Source: Nitrospirota bacterium (GTDB lineage Bacteria; Nitrospirota; Thermodesulfovibrionia; Thermodesulfovibrionales; UBA6898). Taken from it: a DNA stretch of 55,076 nt. Under the pieces are notes generated by a model. That model ran no database searches, was not told the origin of the DNA, and saw only the letters and a program-made list of their open reading frames with translations. Made by a program: the position numbers and the translations under genes. Shown here in pieces: positions 44,244 to 52,824 of the stretch; the stretch's first letter is position 1; each line of letters opens with the position of its first letter. The stretch lies in assembly GCA_024275975.1 (NCBI GenBank), contig JAJRYC010000002.1:1-55076 (forward strand), in the 5' to 3' direction.

Positions 44244-44918
44244 TTATCGATCAAGACTATCAAGAAATTGTTTAAGAAAGTTCCGGTCCTCAGAGGACAT
44301 CTTAAGGAATTCCATACCAATTTCATACTTCACGGCATCTTCCCGCATCAATTCCTTGCAATTAACTACACGCCCGGCCACCAAAATTATTCTTTTATTC
44401 AGGAATATTTCCAGGTCGCATTTATAGTCAGCTACGAAAAAATCCTCCGTCTCTATTAACATGCCCGACAGGCTTATACGTTTTATATTGTATTCACAGG
44501 GATAGTCCAATACCGCGTTATCGACCTTCTTGATCCAGAACCTCACAAGCAGTCTTTTTTCTCCTGCATCTGTTTTATTTTGATAAATAAACTTCAGAAG
44601 ATCGGATGATTTATCATTTAAAACATTGGTAAACTTGATACCAGCCTTGTAAACCGGAACTACTTCCCCAGTAGCTTTTGTTTCCGTATGGCTCAGTACC
44701 GACCAGACAACAACTCCCCGGAGGTTTAAAACCTTTTCCTGATGCATTATTTTTAAGGCGTATTTTCTGTCTATGTTCAGTCTTTTCGTGGTCTCAATTG
44801 CGGCGCCGTCAATACTTATATTCACTATATTGAAATCAGCCGAGGAGAGCATATTGCCATATAGACCCTCCACTTTGCTCCTCTTATGCCTTCTTTTGTC
44901 TTCTTTATGGTCAAACAT
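44244..44918 (-). CDS. PilZ-domain protein (two PilZ-like modules)
   Basis: A 224-aa soluble protein. Residues 1-110 look like a PilZ domain: it opens with basic residues (KEDKRRHKRSKVEGLYGNML) and has NISIDGAAIETTKRL, corresponding to the c-di-GMP-binding RxxxR and (D/N)xSxxG motifs. A second module follows (about 120-215) with RFWIKKVDNAVLDYPCEYNI and KRISLSGMLIET, again of PilZ type but with a weaker arginine motif. It is probably a c-di-GMP receptor. It lies 73 bp upstream of the HEAT/HD-GYP pair on the same strand. Confidence 0.83.
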   Translation of the reverse strand: MFDHKEDKRRHKRSKVEGLYGNMLSSADFNIVNISIDGAAIETTKRLNIDRKYALKIMHQEKVLNLRGVVVWSVLSHTETKATGEVVPVYKAGIKFTNVLNDKSSDLLKFIYQNKTDAGEKRLLVRFWIKKVDNAVLDYPCEYNIKRISLSGMLIETEDFFVADYKCDLEIFLNKRIILVAGRVVNCKELMREDAVKYEIGMEFLKMSSEDRNFLKQFLDSLDR

Positions 44919-44969
44919 TTTTAAACCTCAATTACTGCTGACAGTCCATTTTTAATTTCAGGTTTTATT

Positions 44970-45773
44970 TCAGGATAGGATAATCCCTGCATAGCCGACA
45001 ACACTTTCAAAATCGCCGCTGACTTCCCCGGATGTCATGTATTTGATAAGACGCCCTGAGTCAGCGCCGAGTAACTTTGCGGCATGAATCATTACGGTCG
45101 CTGGAATATATCCGCACATTGATATCTTCTCTTTTCTGATAGTTTCATAAAAAGCCCCGGGGTTGATTTCGAGTATTTTACCGATCGCCATACTGTCGCG
45201 CTGTCTTGCTATTCTATCGGGCAGATAATGGCTCATATCCGAACTTGCCACTATCACCACGGAATAATCGACACTCTTAATGGCCTTTGCGATACCTTCG
45301 GCCAGTTCAATGCAATCATCGAAAGATGCAGTAAGCATGGTCATCGGGACAATTTTTACGTCTCTTGAAAAATAAGACAAAAAAGGCAACTGAACTTCCA
45401 GCGAATGTTCGAAAATATGGGCCTGCGAATCCTTTGTAACCAGGGGAGTGTTGATCGCAATTCTCCCGGCCAGCTTTCTGTCGATTTTAAAAGTACCTGT
45501 AGGAATTTCCCACTCACCCTCCCCCATCAAGGAAATCGGCGGCCCCAGTCCGGTATGGTTAGGTCCAAGCAGTAGAAAGGTTTCAGGGAATCTTATTGAG
45601 GAATATGTAGCTCCAGCCACAGCGCCCGAGTAAATCAGGCCGGCATGAGGACTGATGATGCCGATTGCGTCTTCTTTTACCGCCCTTATATCAACATATT
45701 GTTCAACCTGCTGAAACAACCTGGAACTATCATCGTAATAAAATTGTCCGGCAACAGCGGCAGATCGCTTCAT
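44970..45773 (-). CDS. MEMO1 family protein
   Basis: A 267-aa protein of the MEMO family, related in fold to class III aromatic dioxygenases (LigB). It shows RSAAVAGQFYYDDSSRLFQQ, GIISPHAGLIYSGAVAGATY, LLLGPNHTGLGPP, EHSLEVQLPFL and VVIVASSDMSHYLPD, the histidine-rich pocket of the family. In other bacteria the gene is often linked to AMMECR1 and a radical-SAM gene (the AmmeMemoRadiSam system). Neither partner is next to it here. Biochemical role unknown. It is 9 bp downstream of dnaB. Confidence 0.92.
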   Translation of the reverse strand: MKRSAAVAGQFYYDDSSRLFQQVEQYVDIRAVKEDAIGIISPHAGLIYSGAVAGATYSSIRFPETFLLLGPNHTGLGPPISLMGEGEWEIPTGTFKIDRKLAGRIAINTPLVTKDSQAHIFEHSLEVQLPFLSYFSRDVKIVPMTMLTASFDDCIELAEGIAKAIKSVDYSVVIVASSDMSHYLPDRIARQRDSMAIGKILEINPGAFYETIRKEKISMCGYIPATVMIHAAKLLGADSGRLIKYMTSGEVSGDFESVVGYAGIILS

Positions 45774-45782
45774 CCGTCCCCC

Positions 45783-47153
45783 CTAAAATGTCTCTTGTGT
45801 ATCGTAAATCTCCCTGTCTGAATAGTTTTCGAAGCTCGTACAATATGAAAGGAAAGACAAAGGGATGTCTCCTGTCGGACCATTTCTCTGTTTTGCTACA
45901 ATAATCTCGGCCAATCCCTTATTTTTATCACTATCCTTGTTGTAAACTTCATCCCTGTAAAGAAAAATGATGACATCCGCATCCTGCTCTATCGCACCGG
46001 ACTCCCTCAGGTCCGCCAGCGTCGGCCTTTTATTGCCGGTCCTGGTTTCAACCGATCTGTTGAGCTGACTCAGCGCAATAACGGGCACGCGAATCTCCTT
46101 TGCAAGTCCTTTCAGCGACCGTGATATCTCCGATATTTCCTGCTCGCGCCTCTCGGACTTTCCCCTTCCCCTCATCAGCTGAAGGTAATCCACAATAATC
46201 AGGCCAAGTCCATGTTCGACCTTGAGCCGCCTGGCTTTTGCCCTCATTTCCAGCACGTTCGTACCAGAGGAATCATCTATAAATATCGGCGCTTCCGCCA
46301 GATTAGCGGCGGCGGACGTGAGCTTGTGCCAGTCTTCCTTTACTATAAAGCCCTTTCTGATCTTGTTCGAATCAACTTTGGCTTCGGAGCAGAGCATCCT
46401 GAACATTAACTGTTCCTTGGCCATTTCAAGACTGAATATGGCCACGGGCTCTTTCTGATTGATGGCCACCTGCTGGGCGATATTCAGACTGAATGCGGTC
46501 TTGCCCATTGAAGGCCTGCCACCGATTATAATTAAATCACCACTCTGGAACCCTGTTGTAAGTTCATCCAGCTTTGTAAATCCGGAGGGTATCCCGGTAA
46601 CGGTCTCTTTTCTGTCATAGAGCTGTTCAATCATCTGAAAACTGTCTTTTATTAAATCTTTCAGTTTTACAAACGAAACGTTTATTCTTTTATCTGATAT
46701 ATCAAAAATAGTCTTTTCCGCATAATCGATCATTTCTTCAACATCGAGTTCGCCTTCATAAACATTGCTCGCGATATCGGTCACGGAGTGAAGCAGTGAC
46801 CTCATCAACGCCTTTTCTCTCACAATTTTGGAATGATACCTTATGTTGGCCGACGTTGGCACCAACGTAACAAGAGATACAAGATATTGAGTCCCGCCAA
46901 CTGCTTCATACTGATTTTTTCTCTTCAGGCAGTCTATTAAGGTAATGATATCTATAGGCTCATTCTTCTCAAAAAGCTCGGTCATGGCGATAAAGATTTT
47001 CCTGTGCGAATCCTTATAAAAAGCTTCATAGCTAAGCAGCTCAAGGGCGGTTGTCAAAGCAATATTATCTATCAGGATTGCTCCTAATACAGACTGCTCC
47101 GCCTCTATATTCTGGGGCGGAAGTTTTTTGAGGGTTGAGTCAATTTCTTTCAT
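45783..47153 (-). CDS. dnaB: Replicative DNA helicase DnaB
   Basis: A hexameric replication-fork helicase. The 456-aa protein has the N-terminal LPPQNIEAEQSVLGAILIDN, a linker, and the RecA-like C-terminal domain with Walker A GGRPSMGKTAF, ARAKARRL-type arginines, IIVDYLQLM (Walker B) and SQLNRSVETR. There is no intein. Its ATG overlaps the rplI stop by 4 bp. rplI-dnaB is a common order. Confidence 0.97.
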   Translation of the reverse strand: MKEIDSTLKKLPPQNIEAEQSVLGAILIDNIALTTALELLSYEAFYKDSHRKIFIAMTELFEKNEPIDIITLIDCLKRKNQYEAVGGTQYLVSLVTLVPTSANIRYHSKIVREKALMRSLLHSVTDIASNVYEGELDVEEMIDYAEKTIFDISDKRINVSFVKLKDLIKDSFQMIEQLYDRKETVTGIPSGFTKLDELTTGFQSGDLIIIGGRPSMGKTAFSLNIAQQVAINQKEPVAIFSLEMAKEQLMFRMLCSEAKVDSNKIRKGFIVKEDWHKLTSAAANLAEAPIFIDDSSGTNVLEMRAKARRLKVEHGLGLIIVDYLQLMRGRGKSERREQEISEISRSLKGLAKEIRVPVIALSQLNRSVETRTGNKRPTLADLRESGAIEQDADVIIFLYRDEVYNKDSDKNKGLAEIIVAKQRNGPTGDIPLSFLSYCTSFENYSDREIYDTQETF

Positions 47154-47593
47154 TCTTGTACAACTTGCACTTTAACCTGTAACGGTATCTCCGCATGCAT
47201 TTTAATATCCACGGAATAAACACCAAGTCTTTTTATCGGTTCTTCCAGGGAAATCTTCCTCCGGTCTATGTCAAAACCCTCGGCTTTCAGCGCCTCGGCT
47301 ATATCCATACTGGTTACAGCACCGAAGAGCTTATCGTCCTCACCGGATTTAGCCTTTATTGTAAGCGTTATCGCTGACAATTTGTCGGCAAGGCTCTTGA
47401 ACTGTTCCTTGATTTTGGCGGCCTTTTGAGCAATCATCTTCCTGTTATGTTCGAACTCTTTTATGTTCCTGGTATTTGCTTCAACAGCCATTTTTTGGGG
47501 AATCAGGTAATTCCTTGCGTATCCGTCGGAAACACTGACAATTTCTCCAATTGCGGCAAGATTTTTTACATCTTCCTTAAGAATCACTTTCAT
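47150..47593 (-). CDS. rplI: 50S ribosomal protein L9
   Basis: A 23S rRNA-binding protein that reaches out from the L1 stalk base. The 147-aa protein has the signature DGYARNYLIPQKMAVEAN, a long connecting helix (EHNRKMIAQKAAKIKEQFKS) and a C-terminal domain (KLFGAVTSMDIAEALK). AGGAG precedes the ATG. The usual upstream rpsF-ssb-rpsR genes are absent, and L9 has its own promoter here. Confidence 0.97.
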   Translation of the reverse strand: MKVILKEDVKNLAAIGEIVSVSDGYARNYLIPQKMAVEANTRNIKEFEHNRKMIAQKAAKIKEQFKSLADKLSAITLTIKAKSGEDDKLFGAVTSMDIAEALKAEGFDIDRRKISLEEPIKRLGVYSVDIKMHAEIPLQVKVQVVQE

Positions 47594-47628
47594 TAGAAAC
47601 TACTCTCCTTAACAATTATTTTTCTTTA

Positions 47629-47637
47629 ATTATACCA
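47629..47637 (-). promoter_or_regulatory. Extended -10 promoter of rplI-dnaB
   Basis: On the minus strand TGG-TATAAT (TATAAT at 47629-47634), an extended -10 box with a weak T-rich -35 region. The position suits transcription of rplI about 30 bases upstream of its start. Confidence 0.5.
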
Positions 47638-47879
47638 TAATACAAAACCACAAAACACTATAAAAAGCAAAAGAATTGCCATGTGGATAACCTCAGAAAA
47701 GTATCTGCCGATGGGGAATTATCATTTAATCAACAACATTAATGTGGTTATTCAGTATTTCTCTTACATTTGCATAAATATTACTGAAAGAGACCTGCAA
47801 ATGCAGGATAGCAGCACATATGAACAAAAAATAGCATGACTTTTAAAATTCACTGCAAGTTGACTCCTGAGTATACTAT

Positions 47880-47938
47880 TTTTGTCATGCCCGAAGCCCC
47901 CCAATCGGAGTCGAGGGCAGGCTTCGGGTGTGACAAAA
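47880..47938. repeat. Dispersed imperfect palindrome, copy B
   Basis: An imperfect palindrome flanked by TTTTTGTC and GACAAAAAC, with arms GCCCGAAGCC and GGCTTCGGGT and a core CAATCGGAGTCGAGGGCA. The core is the reverse complement of the copy at 3515-3576, and a half copy is seen at 34609. The flanking T and A runs make it terminator-like on both strands. Confidence 0.75.
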
Positions 47939-47978
47939 ACAAAAAAAAGCAATTCATACACGGACGCTAATTAAAAAT

Positions 47979-48006
47979 TTGACAAATTTATTTTTTATGG
48001 TATATT
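47979..48006 (+). promoter_or_regulatory. Sigma-70 promoter of DsrE-like gene
   Basis: A perfect TTGACA at 47979-47984, a 16-bp spacer, TATATT at 48001-48006 preceded by TGG (extended -10). The AAGGAG ribosome site follows at 48043-48048. One of the best promoters in the window. Confidence 0.75.
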
Positions 48007-48055
48007 GTTAATTAATTGCTAAATTAATTAATTTGATACTTATAAGGAGACTAAA

Positions 48056-48541
48056 ATGTCAGAAGAGAAGAAAAAAAAGAAGATGGCGATAATCGCCAGT
48101 AAGGGTACGCTGGACATGGCTTATCCGCCTTTGATACTTGGATCGACCGCTGCGGCGATGGATACCGAGGTGCGGATATTCTTTACGCTTTACGGCATTG
48201 ATATAATCAACAAAAAGAAAAACCATTCATTACAGGTGGCGCCGATAGGCAATCCCGCGATGCCTTCGCCGATACCAATTCCTAATATCCTCGGCATGTT
48301 GCCCGGGATGACTCCCATGGCCACATCCATGATGAAGGGCATGATAAAGAAGATAAACTGGCCCACGATCCCCGAATTGATACAGGCATGCCTTGAGATG
48401 GATGTCAAGCTTATCGCGTGCTCTCCCACTTTGGAGATGACCGGTGTCAAAAAAGAAGACCTGGAAGAAGGCGTACTAGTGGCCGGAGCCGCTGAATTCC
48501 TGGATTTTGCACTTGACGCGAACATGAGCCTTTTTGTATAA
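48056..48541 (+). CDS. DsrE/DsrF/DrsH-like family protein
   Basis: A 161-aa soluble alpha/beta protein of the DsrE-like superfamily (peroxiredoxin-like DUF1641/DsrE2 group). It shows KMAIIASKGTLDMAYPPLIL, AAAMDTEVRIFFTLYGIDII, a methionine- and proline-rich middle (about 70-100) and CLEMDVKLIACSPTLEMTGV. Relatives of the DsrE2 type carry sulfur as a persulfide or are linked to sulfur oxidation. The single cysteine in KLIACSPT is the candidate site and CLEM holds another. Expressed alone from a strong promoter. A sulfur-trafficking role is inferred from family only. Confidence 0.85.
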   Translation: MSEEKKKKKMAIIASKGTLDMAYPPLILGSTAAAMDTEVRIFFTLYGIDIINKKKNHSLQVAPIGNPAMPSPIPIPNILGMLPGMTPMATSMMKGMIKKINWPTIPELIQACLEMDVKLIACSPTLEMTGVKKEDLEEGVLVAGAAEFLDFALDANMSLFV

Positions 48542-48672
48542 ATTTGTATAAAAAAATCAGGCTGGCGGTTACACAAGCTTAACCGGCGTCGAGCAGAACA
48601 GTTTCATGCAATATCAATAAACGAGGAGGTATTTTTTTCTTAAGTCCAAATTTAAACTTCAGTAGGTATTGA

Positions 48673-49908
48673 ATGAAAAAAATTTTTCAGCTGACATTAA
48701 TTTCGTTGTTTATGTTTAGTTTTACCGGTGTTTCATCAGCCACAAATGGCGACCAGCTCATCGGTATAGGGCCTGTTTCCAGAGCAATGGGCGGCGTTGG
48801 AATCGCCGCTCCGCAGGATGCTATCAGCGCTGTTTTTGCGAATCCCGCAGCAATGTGTTTCGGGTCTTATTGTCCCGGTTCGCAATTTATTTTTGCCGGC
48901 ACGGTTTTTATGCCTAACACACGCACACGTGTAACGGCTGACGCGGCAGGGTTAGACACCGGCTGGCAAGACAGTGAGTCAGACATGTATTTAATCCCGG
49001 CAATAGGTATATCCACACCTATCTACCGGCAGTTTCGTTTCGGACTAGCGGCATACGGCGTTTCAGGTCTCGGAGTGGATTACCGCGACAAGTTTGACCT
49101 GAATCCCATGACACCGGAAATTGATGATGTTTATACCAATCTTCAGGTTATGAAATTCGCATCGAGTCTGTCTTATTTGATCAATCCGAACTTTTCGGTC
49201 GGCGCCGCATTGCATGCAAATTACGGCGCGCTTGATCTTCAAGCCGGAACTTCAACCGGATTCAGTGTGGGTGCGCAATTAGGAGCGCTTTATAAAAGCG
49301 GCCCGATTTCCGTCGGTGTAGTGTACGTCACTCCCCAGAAAATCAACCACGAAAATGTGGCCGATTTCGACGAAGACGGTAGCGCCGACGACCTTGAGCT
49401 GGAGAGCCCTCAGTCCATTGGTTTCGGAGTCGCATATGAGGCGATACCGGGCGTCCTCTTGGTCGAAACAGACGCGAAGTGGTTAAATTGGGCCGACGCC
49501 GACGGGTATAAGGATTTTGACTGGACCAATCAATGGGTCTACGCGATCGGAGTTCAGTATAAACCTGTTCCAGCGCTTGCGCTGCGCGCCGGTTTTAATT
49601 ATGGAAAAAACCCTGTTGAAGATCACGATGGCTGGGATGGCACCACATTCGAGTCAGTGCAGGGAAAACAGGTATCACGCTTCAACTATGAAGTCCTTAG
49701 AATCGCTGGATTCCCGGCTATAGTCGAAAAACATCTTACAGCCGGTATCGGTTATAAAGTATCACAGAATGTCCTGATCAACCTGGGCTACATGCATGCA
49801 TTTAAAAACACCATAAAAGAAGACGGTACTTACTTTGGCATGCCCGCATCAGTATCCGCCAGTCTGAAGGAAAACAGTATTGATTTCGGAATCACCTGGA
49901 CATTTTAA
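48673..49908 (+). CDS. FadL/OMPP1-type outer-membrane transporter
   Basis: A 411-aa outer-membrane beta barrel of the OmpP1/FadL/TodX family, which takes up long-chain fatty acids or other hydrophobic molecules. Residues 1-23 are a signal peptide (ending GVSSA). The N-terminal plug/hatch is recognisable in GPVSRAMGGVGIAAPQDAIS followed by the family's NPAAM. The rest is amphipathic strands ending SIDFGITWTF, with a terminal phenylalanine. The ribosome site before the ATG is weak (AGTAGG), although a strong orphan GAGGAGG lies at 48622-48628 without a start codon at the right distance. A terminator follows. Confidence 0.92.
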   Translation: MKKIFQLTLISLFMFSFTGVSSATNGDQLIGIGPVSRAMGGVGIAAPQDAISAVFANPAAMCFGSYCPGSQFIFAGTVFMPNTRTRVTADAAGLDTGWQDSESDMYLIPAIGISTPIYRQFRFGLAAYGVSGLGVDYRDKFDLNPMTPEIDDVYTNLQVMKFASSLSYLINPNFSVGAALHANYGALDLQAGTSTGFSVGAQLGALYKSGPISVGVVYVTPQKINHENVADFDEDGSADDLELESPQSIGFGVAYEAIPGVLLVETDAKWLNWADADGYKDFDWTNQWVYAIGVQYKPVPALALRAGFNYGKNPVEDHDGWDGTTFESVQGKQVSRFNYEVLRIAGFPAIVEKHLTAGIGYKVSQNVLINLGYMHAFKNTIKEDGTYFGMPASVSASLKENSIDFGITWTF

Positions 49909-49920
49909 CAGACTATTTGC

Positions 49921-49948
49921 GGGGGAGGTATACCTCCCCCTTTTTTTT
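49921..49948 (+). terminator. Intrinsic terminator of FadL-like gene
   Basis: A perfect palindrome, GGGGGAGGTA facing TACCTCCCCC (49921-49940), followed by eight T. Located 12 bp after the stop and just beyond the 3' end of the convergent response-regulator gene. Confidence 0.93.
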
Positions 49949-49971
49949 GATTATCCATCATGCCGCCGGTT

Positions 49972-50796
49972 TCAATCGAAAACCAAAACTACCCCTTCAC
50001 GCCCATCCGTATATGCCAGGGGAATACCCTTGACATGGACCTTGCTGTTACTTTTATTCATTGATATGTTTCCGTCAAATACCCTCTTATCTCTTATTGC
50101 ATGAATTATGTTATCCATATGTTCAGGCAGCAGTTCCTTACCGCTTTTTCCTAAAATAATTCCGTCAATACCATTAAAGAGTTCCATGCATTTTTTGTTA
50201 CACATGTCTATCACTCCATCAGGGTCAATAGCGATAATGGCGACCGGCAAGGATTCAAGAATATTTTGACTAAAAATCAACTTATTGACCTGTGATATTA
50301 ATCCTGAAGTCCTCTCCTCTACAAATTTTTCGAAATTTGCCTTAAGAGAAGAAAGCTTCTCGCTCGCCGTCTGAAGTTCCAATGTAATAAGCCTGTTCTT
50401 TACATTCAGGAAATACAGATCAATGGCATTGGAAACCGTTATCTTAAGTTCATCGTCATTCCATGGTTTAGGCACAAACTTGTATATCTGTCCCTCATTT
50501 ATAGCGGAAATAACCGCTGCCATGTCCGAAAATCCCGAAAGCACGATCCTGACCGTTTCAGGCCAATATCTGCATACCTCCTTGAGAAAATCCACCCCAT
50601 TCATCCCGGGCATTCTATAGTCGGATATCACAATCTGGACTGGCGTGACATTACGCATAATCCCGAGTCCTTCTTCTCCCGATGCCGCATCGAGGATTTC
50701 ATAATCGTCATCGATAAAAAGCCTTTTCAATGCCCGGAGAACATTTCTTTCATCATCCACACAGAGGATTCTTATCTTTTCTTCCATAATAGTCAT
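49972..50796 (-). CDS. Response regulator with PAS output domain
   Basis: A 274-aa protein. Residues about 8-125 form a receiver domain with the acidic pair (CVDDE), the phospho-acceptor aspartate in IVISDYRMPGMNGVDF and the conserved lysine in FVPKPWNDDEL. A coiled coil follows (about 140-175), then a PAS domain (ILESLPVAIIAIDPDGVIDM). There is no DNA-binding or enzymatic output, so it probably relays to the kinase next door or another protein. It starts at the stop codon of the upstream histidine kinase gene (1-bp overlap), and the two must be a pair. Confidence 0.9.
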   Translation of the reverse strand: MTIMEEKIRILCVDDERNVLRALKRLFIDDDYEILDAASGEEGLGIMRNVTPVQIVISDYRMPGMNGVDFLKEVCRYWPETVRIVLSGFSDMAAVISAINEGQIYKFVPKPWNDDELKITVSNAIDLYFLNVKNRLITLELQTASEKLSSLKANFEKFVEERTSGLISQVNKLIFSQNILESLPVAIIAIDPDGVIDMCNKKCMELFNGIDGIILGKSGKELLPEHMDNIIHAIRDKRVFDGNISMNKSNSKVHVKGIPLAYTDGREGVVLVFD

Positions 50797-52448
50797 TACT
50801 GAACAATCGGGATGCTTAACGTAAATGTTGTGCCTTCGCCCGCCTTGCTGTCGACATTTATATGTCCATTATGTTTCTTTATAATGTCGTATGCGATACT
50901 TAAACCAAGCCCTGTACCCTTGCCTACCTCCTTGGTTGTAAAAAACGGCTCGAATATCCTGTTTTTTACATCATCGGGAATCCCGCTTCCTGTATCGGAA
51001 ATAGATACGAATATCGACCCGTCCGAACTCCACGTCTTCACGGCAATCTCGCCGTTTTTTTCGATAGCGTGCGCGGCATTAATCAGCAAATTCATAAATA
51101 TCTGATTAATCTGACCCTGATTGCATTTAGTCATCGGGATATCGCCGTAGTCTTTTATTAGAACCGCCTTGTACTTCAGCTCATTCCATACTATATTGAT
51201 CGTGCTGTCCAGACCCGCGTTAATATCGGCCAGATTATCCTCTTTCTCATTGATCCTGGAGAAGCTTTTCATGTCCTGTACGATCTTATTTACCCGCTCG
51301 GCGCCATCAAGAGATTCCTTTATAAGGTCTTTGATGTCCAAAATGATGTAATCAACCTTTAACTGGTTGCGTCTTTCAGCAAGCTCTTCCATTACCGCCT
51401 TTTGCGGATGAAGACGCATTATAGTCTCTGACTGGACCCCGATAAACTCCGTAATTTTTGAAAGATATCTGTCGAGGGACCCCAGGTTGCTCGATATAAA
51501 ACCGATAGGATTGTTAATCTCGTGAGCTATGCCAGCGGCAAGCTGTCCTATGGATGCCATCTTCTCCTGCTGTAAAATCTGGGACTGCATTGACTTGAGT
51601 GCGGTATACGTCGTCTCCAGCTCATCGTTCTTTTTCTTGAGTTCCAGCGTAATTTTTTTCATCTCCGTGGAATCATGGATAATTACTACATCTCCTGAAA
51701 TCTCGGCCTCATGGATAATATTAAAGGGATATGAATTTATTATGAACCATTTACCGGAAGGTTCGTGATAGATTTCAGCTCCTTTATTCTGCAGTGCGCC
51801 CGGTTTCATCCTGTTGTTAAACAGTAACTCCCCCCAGTCGCAACCCAGAATCTCCGCATATCTTTTACCTATAAATTCCTTTAACGCCTTGTTGCATCTT
51901 TTGATTTTGCCCTGATTATCGACCAGTGCAACCATAACACCGGCGCAATCCATCGTCCTTTCCCATTCATCCTTTATTGCCTTTACCTTCCGGAAAATTC
52001 TGCTCAGCTCTTCATAGTTTTCAGACAGAACCTCATTTCTCTCTAAAAGTCCCTTTTTTTCGAGTGCCCGGCGCGTAATATCATAAATACAATACACGGA
52101 GTAATTTTTCCCATCTATCCGTGCGATCGACGTCGAAATCTCGCTGTAGAATTCCGTGCCGTCCTTCTTCCTTCCCTTCCTTTCGATGTATGCGCAAGGC
52201 GATCCGGAGCTGTCCGGCGACTGGGATCCTACGGGTAATTCCGGATTGTCGTCAATTCCGGATATAATAATTTCCGGACCCGTTCCCAAAATTTCTTCTT
52301 TGCCGTATCCGGATATCCCTAAGACAGCCTGGTTACAGAAAATGATTACGCCATCGGAGTCTGTTACGATAATGCCGTAAGGGAAAGTCTCCAGCACATT
52401 CGTAAAACAGTCCATAGTAATCTCAGAGGCGTATTTATTCCTATCCAT
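50796..52448 (-). CDS. PAS-PAS sensor histidine kinase
   Basis: A 550-aa soluble sensor kinase without membrane helices. The first PAS (about 15-130) has VLETFPYGIIVTDSDGVIIF and a PAC tail (AYIERKGRKKDGTEFY). The second PAS (about 165-275) starts AGVMVALVDNQGKIKRCNKA. A coiled coil leads to HisKA with the phospho-acceptor in GIAHEINNPIGFISSNLG. HATPase boxes follow: LLINAAHAIEKNG, ISDTGSGIPDDV and GTGLGLSIAYDI. The ligand is unknown. It pairs with the PAS response regulator immediately downstream. A stem-loop at 52460-52505 lies just upstream of the start. Confidence 0.93.
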   Translation of the reverse strand: MDRNKYASEITMDCFTNVLETFPYGIIVTDSDGVIIFCNQAVLGISGYGKEEILGTGPEIIISGIDDNPELPVGSQSPDSSGSPCAYIERKGRKKDGTEFYSEISTSIARIDGKNYSVYCIYDITRRALEKKGLLERNEVLSENYEELSRIFRKVKAIKDEWERTMDCAGVMVALVDNQGKIKRCNKALKEFIGKRYAEILGCDWGELLFNNRMKPGALQNKGAEIYHEPSGKWFIINSYPFNIIHEAEISGDVVIIHDSTEMKKITLELKKKNDELETTYTALKSMQSQILQQEKMASIGQLAAGIAHEINNPIGFISSNLGSLDRYLSKITEFIGVQSETIMRLHPQKAVMEELAERRNQLKVDYIILDIKDLIKESLDGAERVNKIVQDMKSFSRINEKEDNLADINAGLDSTINIVWNELKYKAVLIKDYGDIPMTKCNQGQINQIFMNLLINAAHAIEKNGEIAVKTWSSDGSIFVSISDTGSGIPDDVKNRIFEPFFTTKEVGKGTGLGLSIAYDIIKKHNGHINVDSKAGEGTTFTLSIPIVQ

Positions 52449-52824
52449 TCATGGCACTTAAATCAGAGTGATTCCCTGCGGCAAGCCGGGGTTTCACCTG
52501 ATTTTTGCATAATAATTGGTTTGTTTATTGCCACCCCACCCATTCAGACAACAAAGATGTATGCCCTGATATAAAGCCTCACACTTCCGGAAGACAGCCT
52601 CATATCCTTCACTACCTAAAAAATATTATATATCAGAATTTACAAATAAAATAGATAAAAAATTCATTTCGAATAAAAAAAATTTTCCGGACCAGTTTCA
52701 GCGACTGCATTGCAAATACGCTCCCGTCGGAAAAAACCGCTGCCGTCGTTATTTTTGGCCCTTTCAGGTCACAACTAACACAGCGTGACAAGCATACTTG
52801 CTAGCAAATATCAAATATTGTCGG
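52449..52824. other. Spacer between GHKL gene and sensor kinase
   Basis: 376 bp, AT-rich in the middle (52620-52690). Apart from the stem-loop at 52460-52505 I see no gene or RNA. Minus-strand promoters for the sensor kinase presumably lie here. Confidence 0.45.
52460..52505 (-). promoter_or_regulatory. Stem-loop in leader of sensor kinase gene
   Basis: Read on the minus strand, AAATCAGGTGA pairs with TCACTCTGATTT (one bulged base) and encloses CCCCGGC-TT-GCCGCAGGG, an inner GC stem. The element of about 46 nt ends 12 bases before the kinase ATG at 52448. It resembles no riboswitch I know. On the plus strand it is followed by TTTTT, so it could also act as a terminator there. Confidence 0.4.

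Larger units (their letters stand above)
47594..47978. other. Divergent spacer between rplI and DsrE-like gene
   Basis: AT-rich divergent spacer of about 385 bp (462 bp up to the DsrE-like ATG). It holds the rplI promoter at its left, the dispersed palindrome at 47880-47938 and the DsrE-like gene's promoter at its right. No gene was found in between. Confidence 0.5.

Noticed and set aside
48622-48672. Leader peptide after the strong GAGGAGG upstream of the FadL-like gene
   Set aside because: No start codon lies at a workable distance from the GAGGAGG, and the sequence between is only T-rich.
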